From Mycetocola spongiae (GTDB taxonomy: Bacteria; Actinomycetota; Actinomycetes; Actinomycetales; Microbacteriaceae): DNA of 64,000 nucleotides. The translations under genes and the position numbers were made by a program. Position 1 is the first letter of the stretch; the number at the start of each line of letters is the position of its first letter. The DNA lies in contig NZ_CP080203.1 of NCBI RefSeq assembly GCF_020424085.1, positions 1,860,001 through 1,924,000 of the forward strand, read 5' to 3'. A model generated the notes under the pieces. The model saw only the letters and a program-made list of their open reading frames with translations, searched no databases and was not told the DNA's origin. Below, piece after piece: positions 59,298 to 64,000 of the stretch.

Positions 59298-61493
59298 TTA
59301 GGCTGCCGCCTCGTCGAGCCCCGTGATCATCAAGTACAGATCGCGTAGGGAGCCGTCAGACATGTCGATGATCGGCTCATACATGAACGAGTTGATGTGC
59401 AGGTTCTCCGGAGTCATCAGCAGCACCGATCGCAAGAGCGCAAGCTCAACAGAGGAGCCAAGTTCACGCTGATCGAAGAGCTTGAAGAGCTCCCAGTTCT
59501 GGTTCTTGGTGATCGCGTCGGTGGTTGCCGGGTCATTGATCTGACCCAGCATGTATGACTCGGAGCGAAGGCGAACAGCTATTGAGAGAACGATCTTGTT
59601 GGCGAAATTCACACCTTCGTCCGCCTCGAGGCATGCATCTGCCTCGCGGTAGATCATGTCGACCACTGACTCGCTCGGGTCAGCCCAGGATTGAGCGGGT
59701 AGTCCTGCTAGAGCGTTTCTGAATATGGTGTCTAGCTCATCTTGCGTGATGGACGCAGTGTCGCCCTTTCGGTGGAGCAGAGAAGTTAGCTTCAGGTAAT
59801 CGCCATCATCGGTGCCTCGGCTGTACTCGATGAGGTTCCGAACGAAGGGTATGCAGGCGATCCGCTTCATCCCATCGCTGAAGATCTCCTTCTTGAAGTC
59901 GAGTGTGAAGGGGTTCTTGATGGTATTGCCCTTCATCTCGCTGAGCTTTACTCTTTCGGGGCTCTTTTCAGCCATGAAGCAGTGTCCCCAACCCACGACG
60001 CCTCGGCCGTAGATCGTCCGCAGGAAGTCGAAGTTGTGAGTCAGGATCAGAAGTCGAAAGTTCTCCTCCTGCTCCATTTCCTGCAGGTAGTAGATGATGG
60101 CGTACTTGTTCTTGTAGTCGAAGGAGTCAGCGATGTCATCGATGACAAAAATCGCCAGCTCCCCGGTGCCGCGCCGGGCCTCCACTTCGAACAGGATGTT
60201 CAGGATGTAGAGAGCCTTCTTCTCTCCGGTACTCAGCACTCGGAGCAGGTGTTCCCGGTCAACGCGGGATGAGCCACCACCGTCCTTGAACTCGAAGTCG
60301 AGCGTCAGGAAGGGTTCCTGGGCGAGCATCACCTTCTCCCGATTCCGAGGAACGAGCGTGAACGGCACGGAGAACCTTGTGTTGAAAAGCTCGATCACTT
60401 CCTCCCAACGCGTTCGCTCGGCCGCTGCCTGCTTGAGGATCGCCTTGCGCCGTTCCTCGGAGGACTTGTGAGTAGCGACCGCCTCCAAGAAGAGTTGCTC
60501 CGACACCTTCAGATACGAGACCCAGAGCTTCTCTTTGAACAGCTCGATGTTCTGGAACTGGGCAAGAAGCTCAGGCCGGTCGGAAACGAGCTTGAAGAAG
60601 TCGCGAGTAGCCTGGTTAGCGTTCAGGGCCTTCTCCAGCGCCCCAAGTCGCTTCGTCAGCTCATCGTCGTCCGAGATCCGCTGCTTCTCATCCGCGATCA
60701 GGGCAGTCAGTTCTTTCTCGCTCGAAACCTCTCGGGGGCTCTCGTCGCCGGCGAGGAGTAGCGCGTGCTTGGCCGTGAAGAAACCCTGGTTAACCAGGCT
60801 CTTGCTCACCGTTTCAGCGTTGTAGTAAGTGAATGATGACCGACTGAAGAAGATCGAGCGATCCAGCAACTCGTTGAGCCGGGTGACATAGTCGCTGAGG
60901 GAACCTCGAAGTGCTGGGTCGGCCAATACCTTTTCTACGCTGGCGTTGAAAATCGTGTCATACGGGAGATCGGCGAACGGAGCATCCTCCAGCTGCTCGA
61001 CCTCGTAGCTGACCCGCGCCAGGGCACCGAAGAAGTTGCCATCTTCCTTCGTGAAGATCTGTGACACGAGCGTTGCGACATCTTGCTTCGTCCGAGCCGT
61101 CTTCTTCAGCTCCTTAGTCAGCTCGACCTCAAGCTTCATCAGCTCTTTGTTGATGACCTCGAACTCAGTGCGAAGCGGCGCGTTGACGAGGAGTGTCGAA
61201 GCGAACTCGTCCGGAGCGTACTGCTCGTCGTACGCCAGGAAAACGGCCACGCTTGAGGGGTCCGGCTGTGCCCCGTTCCCATCGACGATCTTGCGGATCG
61301 TCTCACGATCGGTGAAGACATGATCGGCCGAATCTTCCCCTCGCGAGAAGTCCAGGAAGGTACGGGCGAAGCTCGACTTCATCGTCCCGTTCGGCGCGTA
61401 GATGGCAACGGCTCTCTTCCTGTCGAATGGGAGCACAGCATCGAACTCTCGGATCCCGTGGCAGTTGCGAAGCTCGATGTGAAGAGTTTGCAT
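59298..61493 (-). CDS. Large ABC/AAA_13-like ATPase with variant P-loop, putative defence protein
   Basis: A 731-residue SMC/RloC-like ATPase. Seen: P-loop region APNGTMKSS at residues 33-41 (Met38 where glycine of GK is normal), helical and partly coiled-coil middle (about 110-145 and 255-370), signature LSTGEKKAL at 420-428, Walker B FVIDD with DDIADSFD at 452-459 like the DDPISSLD of AAA_13/PrrC/RloC proteins, and switch histidine in LILTHNFDF (His486). The C-terminal 240 residues are not recognised and could be an effector. TAAGCT six bases before the ATG suggests a leaderless message. Its place in an island with a DNA methyltransferase suggests phage defence (inference). Confidence 0.7.
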   Translation of the reverse strand: MQTLHIELRNCHGIREFDAVLPFDRKRAVAIYAPNGTMKSSFARTFLDFSRGEDSADHVFTDRETIRKIVDGNGAQPDPSSVAVFLAYDEQYAPDEFASTLLVNAPLRTEFEVINKELMKLEVELTKELKKTARTKQDVATLVSQIFTKEDGNFFGALARVSYEVEQLEDAPFADLPYDTIFNASVEKVLADPALRGSLSDYVTRLNELLDRSIFFSRSSFTYYNAETVSKSLVNQGFFTAKHALLLAGDESPREVSSEKELTALIADEKQRISDDDELTKRLGALEKALNANQATRDFFKLVSDRPELLAQFQNIELFKEKLWVSYLKVSEQLFLEAVATHKSSEERRKAILKQAAAERTRWEEVIELFNTRFSVPFTLVPRNREKVMLAQEPFLTLDFEFKDGGGSSRVDREHLLRVLSTGEKKALYILNILFEVEARRGTGELAIFVIDDIADSFDYKNKYAIIYYLQEMEQEENFRLLILTHNFDFLRTIYGRGVVGWGHCFMAEKSPERVKLSEMKGNTIKNPFTLDFKKEIFSDGMKRIACIPFVRNLIEYSRGTDDGDYLKLTSLLHRKGDTASITQDELDTIFRNALAGLPAQSWADPSESVVDMIYREADACLEADEGVNFANKIVLSIAVRLRSESYMLGQINDPATTDAITKNQNWELFKLFDQRELGSSVELALLRSVLLMTPENLHINSFMYEPIIDMSDGSLRDLYLMITGLDEAAA

Positions 61494-61700
61494 TTTATAA
61501 GCTTAGCGAGTCGCCCAACTTTGGATGCGTGCTGCGCTACACATGGTGGGAGGTCTATATCTCAGCCCATCGGCTCACGGAGCGCCGGATGTGCGCTTAG
61601 GTCGAGCAACTGCCCGAGCATGCCGTCTCGGCCTGTTCTGCACGCGGCAAGAGCCGGAACTTTCGAGTTACATCCTCGGCCATAGTTGTGTCGCAGCAGC

Positions 61701-62414
61701 TCATGGGGACTTGCTCTTGGCGGCGACCTTGAGAGCCGCTGCCTCGCCGCGCTTCACATACTTGTGGTTGTCCTTCGGCACATAGGGCTTGGCCCGCTTG
61801 ACCTGACCGAGCACGACTTGCACTGTGTATCTGCTTACAGTCACATTCCGTTCCTCGGGAAGCGCCTTCATGATGCGCTGTGAGCCCCAGCGGTCTTTCT
61901 CGTGCTTCTCCCGAATCCAGGCGACATCCTTGCTTGTGAGTTTCGGCGGTGGGCCTAGTGGAGTACCCCGGGCAGCTTCTGCGGCCAGACCTTCCCGAGT
62001 TCGCTCAGCGATTCGGTCTCGCTCCTGAGCAGCAACCGCAAGCATCACCCTGATGATGAGCATGCCTACACTGTGCTTTGGAGTCACCATGCTGACTCCA
62101 TCCGCAAGCGAGGTTAGACATCCGCTGATGGGTTCAAGCTGCTTGAGTAAGGCGATTGTCTCCTCAGGCTCTCGCCCCCAGCGATCGAGCTTCGCCATGA
62201 CGACCTCGACTTTTCCTTCATGGGCTCTGACCGCCGCCATGAGCTGGTTCATCTTCTTGGAATGAGCGTTCGTGGTTCCACTCACTCCCCTATCTACGAA
62301 GATGTTCTCTTTAGCGACTCCGTAGCCGATGAGCTGCTGCTGCTGAGCCTCGAGGCCGAGTTCCTGTTTGACCGTGCTCACTCTGGTGTAGCCGATTCGG
62401 TGGATGGTACTCAT
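61701..62414 (-). CDS. Small serine recombinase (resolvase/invertase family)
   Basis: A 237-residue recombinase. The N-terminal catalytic domain has GYTRVSTVKQELGLEAQ with nucleophile Ser13 and Arg11, VVMAKLDRWGREPEET and the long E-helix start AAQERDRIAERTREGLAA; the C-terminal helix-turn-helix is RIMKALPEERNVTVSRYTVQ. The tail is Lys-rich. ATG at 62414 has GAAGGAG six bases upstream and is preferred to an earlier start at 62477. Too small for a large serine integrase; it should resolve or invert DNA at a dyad site, and such a site lies 65 bases upstream. Confidence 0.93.
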   Translation of the reverse strand: MSTIHRIGYTRVSTVKQELGLEAQQQQLIGYGVAKENIFVDRGVSGTTNAHSKKMNQLMAAVRAHEGKVEVVMAKLDRWGREPEETIALLKQLEPISGCLTSLADGVSMVTPKHSVGMLIIRVMLAVAAQERDRIAERTREGLAAEAARGTPLGPPPKLTSKDVAWIREKHEKDRWGSQRIMKALPEERNVTVSRYTVQVVLGQVKRAKPYVPKDNHKYVKRGEAAALKVAAKSKSP

Positions 62415-62438
62415 AGCTGTCTCCTTCGGTGATTCTTT

Positions 62439-62446
62439 ACAACCAC
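62439..62446 (+). repeat. Extra ACAACCAC half-site
   Basis: ACAACCAC repeats the core of the nearby 32-bp palindrome arm, between that palindrome and the recombinase start. It may be an accessory recombinase site or an operator for autoregulation (inference). Confidence 0.4.
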
Positions 62447-62478
62447 GATTAGACATATCGCTATAACGGTCGAACATG

Positions 62479-62510
62479 GGTGGTTGTTAAACGCTCGTTT
62501 AACAACCACC
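62479..62510. repeat. 32-bp palindrome with 2-bp centre, candidate serine-recombinase crossover site
   Basis: Arms GGTGGTTGTTAAACG (62479-62493) and CGTTTAACAACCACC (62496-62510) are perfectly complementary around a CT centre. Serine recombinases bind dyads of about 28-34 bp and cut at a central dinucleotide; CT is not self-complementary and would give the site a direction. Position 65 bases upstream of the recombinase gene fits a res-type site. A hairpin or operator role is the alternative. Confidence 0.6.
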
Positions 62511-62890
62511 GAGAATTGGTGTGTCACACTACCATTACCTCAAGGCCAGACCAGCAAACGGATCGCAATTCGAGGCTGGATCGTGACTCCACAGCCTCTT
62601 TGAGAGGACCGTGCTTCTAGCACTGCCCACAATTGTTCGTTTGGCAACAACATGCCACCCGTGCCGATGACCGCCCGTCCACTGTTTTGAATAATCACCG
62701 GTGTCGGCCATTACTCTACTTGAGCGGGAAGTAACTACTCCTTCACTTCACATTCACTCCAGGCGGCGCTCTGCACTATTCGGTTCCGCCGTAGGCTCCG
62801 AGCTTTCCGAGAATGTTCGACTAGTGAGGCACGATGGACCTGAAGCACGGACCGTTTCCAACTGCACGAGATTGTGTCATTGGTGCGCGA
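62511..62890. other. Non-coding divergent spacer in the island
   Basis: 380 bases between the palindrome and the methyltransferase promoter. One plus-strand open frame (62701-62958) overlaps the start of the methyltransferase in another frame and has no family features. Nothing else recognised. Confidence 0.4.
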
Positions 62891-62896
62891 TACAAT
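62891..62896 (+). promoter_or_regulatory. -10 hexamer of the methyltransferase gene
   Basis: TACAAT lies seven bases before the ATG at 62904, the same spacing as at many host genes, so the message is probably leaderless. No convincing -35 is seen. Confidence 0.55.
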
Positions 62897-62903
62897 TGAC
62901 CCT

Positions 62904-64000
62904 ATGCCCGCAGAACTACGACCGACACCCTCATCGCGGGGCTCTCAGCTTCCAGTAATTAGCCTATTCGCAGGAGCCGGAGGACTCGATTTGGCTGTCG
63001 AGCGAGTAGCTGATGCGCCGCTCTCTAGCCCATCCAGCCCAACACCTGGCCCATATCGCGTCGCGGTCGCCACTGACTATGCACCCCAAGCTTTGGACAC
63101 ACTGGCACTAAACCTTCCGGGGACAGTAACGCTATCTGGAGACATTCGGGAAACCTCGACCTCTGAACTCCTGCGTGCGGGGTCGATGGCCTCAGGCGAC
63201 GCTGCGCTCGTGATCGGCGGGCCTCCGTGCACTCCCTTCTCGAAGTCGGGTTTCTGGCTCGCGGAGAAGCGAGAGTCTCGTGATCCAAATGCATCTTTGC
63301 TCGAAGAATATGTGCGGGTTGTCGCACAGTCGAAACCTGAGGCGTTTGTGCTTGAAAATGTTCAAGCCTTGACCTACAAGACACACAAGGCTCACTTCGA
63401 TCAGCTCCTCAGCGCACTGACTGAACTGGGCTACAACCCACAGTGGAAGACCTTGCTCGCTGCAGATTATGGCGTACCCCAGCTTCGTAAGCGAGTGTTC
63501 ATCGTCGGGCGGCGCGATGGTAAGGCATATAAGTTTCCTGAGCCAACCCATGCTGGGCCGAGTGAAACAACGCGAACTTGGGACCTTTCCAAGCTCCCCC
63601 ATGTAACCGCGCAGCAAGCATTTGAGGGTCTTGTCACCACACCAGAAAAGGGGGAGCTTCTCGAGGGAAAGTATGGCGAGCTGGCTGCCGAGATTCCGGG
63701 TGGACAGAACTATCTTTGGCATACTTCTCGCTACGGAGGCCGCGACGAGTTCGAGTGGCGCTCGCGCTACTGGACATTCCTCCTCCGACTCGCGGCAGAC
63801 AAACCAAGCTCCACACTCCAAGCCCAGCCAGGTCCATATGTAGGGCCGTTCCACTGGGAGAATCTTCCCAACGAAGAAGGCAATTTGAGAGCCCGCCGGT
63901 TGAGGGTGCCGGAGCTACTTCGGCTCATGACTTTTCCGGACGACTTCCGTCTCATCGGCAGTAGAGCGGACATTCAGCGTCAGCTGGGAAACGCGGTCCC
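62904..64000 (+). CDS. DNA (cytosine-5) methyltransferase, 3' end outside the window
   Basis: The frame runs from ATG 62904 to the window edge without a stop (365 residues visible). Motif I LFAGAGGLD at 21-29, motif IV GGPPCTPFS with catalytic Cys109, motif VI ENV at 151-153, motif VIII QLRKRVFIVG at 193-202 and motif X-like QLGNAVP at the visible end. Target recognition would be the region about 215-330. This is a type II-style 5mC methyltransferase; the partner endonuclease is not in view and may follow to the right. Codon usage is relaxed like the rest of the island. Open frames on the opposite strand are shadows. Confidence 0.95.
   Translation, partial: MPAELRPTPSSRGSQLPVISLFAGAGGLDLAVERVADAPLSSPSSPTPGPYRVAVATDYAPQALDTLALNLPGTVTLSGDIRETSTSELLRAGSMASGDAALVIGGPPCTPFSKSGFWLAEKRESRDPNASLLEEYVRVVAQSKPEAFVLENVQALTYKTHKAHFDQLLSALTELGYNPQWKTLLAADYGVPQLRKRVFIVGRRDGKAYKFPEPTHAGPSETTRTWDLSKLPHVTAQQAFEGLVTTPEKGELLEGKYGELAAEIPGGQNYLWHTSRYGGRDEFEWRSRYWTFLLRLAADKPSSTLQAQPGPYVGPFHWENLPNEEGNLRARRLRVPELLRLMTFPDDFRLIGSRADIQRQLGNAV

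Larger units (their letters stand above)
59087..64000. mobile_element. Left part of a putative mobile defence island
   Basis: From about 59,087 on, GC content drops and codon choice is relaxed; none of the genes fits the metabolic and regulator-transporter style of the left part. Content: large ABC/AAA_13-like ATPase, small serine recombinase with adjacent palindrome, 5-methylcytosine methyltransferase reaching the window edge. The left border falls inside the 3' end of an oxidoreductase gene. The right border is outside the window; no terminal repeat can be shown from here. Confidence 0.65.

Noticed and set aside
61701-62414. Serine recombinase as the integrase of the whole island
   Set aside because: At 237 residues it has the size of resolvases/invertases, not of large serine integrases; the island integrase, if any, is more likely outside the window.
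62479-62510. Reading the 32-bp palindrome as an intrinsic terminator
   Set aside because: No T tract on either side and its position upstream of a gene start; a recombinase site or operator fits better.
62701-62958. 85-codon plus-strand open frame between recombinase and methyltransferase
   Set aside because: Overlaps the methyltransferase start in another frame, has no ribosome site and no recognised domain.
63192-63854. 220-codon open frame on the minus strand near the right edge (and a 119-codon one at 63025-63384)
   Set aside because: They lie opposite the cytosine methyltransferase, whose motifs are complete on the plus strand; the minus-strand translations have no family features.
1-64000. 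tRNA, rRNA, CRISPR arrays and insertion-sequence ends
   Set aside because: No repeat-spacer pattern, no tRNA-like cloverleaf and no transposase gene were seen on reading; a tRNA scan was not possible, so a missed tRNA cannot be fully excluded.

Overview
The window comes from a high-GC Gram-positive bacterium, most likely an actinobacterium of the Microbacteriaceae type. The evidence is strong third-position G/C bias, lipoproteins with long basic signal peptides, a DtxR/IdeR-type iron box, ROK, BMP and baeRF families, and many genes that look leaderless (a TANNNT hexamer 6-7 bases before the start codon). The family-level placement is an inference. No rRNA, tRNA or CRISPR array was recognised.

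Layout of the chromosomal part (1 to about 59,090): nucleoside uptake operon with cytidine deaminase (1-5350); two dehydrogenase-type enzymes (5499-7703); siderophore uptake with a divergent iron box (7768-11010); aldo/keto reductase, CorA channel, GNAT, VanX-like dipeptidase, DinB-fold protein, SH3-like protein and a MarR/EamA pair (11049-16910); baeRF protein (16819-17946); ChvE/MmsA/MmsB-type sugar transporter with ROK regulator and ROK kinase (18257-24740); methyltransferase, alcohol dehydrogenase, Nudix, membrane protein, alkylation-repair-like protein, APC permease (24774-30865); polyol/ketose module (30862-34157); PadR-controlled FtsX-type ABC exporter (34246-37645); MerR/MFS and DeoR/MFS pairs (37739-41595); an eight-gene amino-sugar operon (42032-49714) that joins a CUT2-type ABC transporter to a ROK kinase, SIS isomerase, GntR/UTRA regulator, NagA and NanE; an M20 peptidase, AbgT transporter and Lrp module (49763-53764); and GntR/MFS and HxlR/MFS pairs followed by a luciferase-like monooxygenase (54325-59202).

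From about 59,090 to the right edge the composition changes: lower GC, relaxed codon usage, different gene style. The change falls inside the last roughly 37 codons of the monooxygenase gene, as expected if an integrated element supplied a replacement 3' end. This segment carries a large ABC/AAA_13-like ATPase with an unusual P-loop, a small serine recombinase preceded by a 32-bp palindrome with a 2-bp asymmetric centre, and a 5-methylcytosine DNA methyltransferase cut by the window edge. It looks like the left end of a mobile defence island and is the best candidate here for something undescribed.

A general theme is one local regulator per transporter, with a dyad operator that often overlaps a leaderless promoter. 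Five convergent gene pairs end in the same four bases, so their stop codons overlap.
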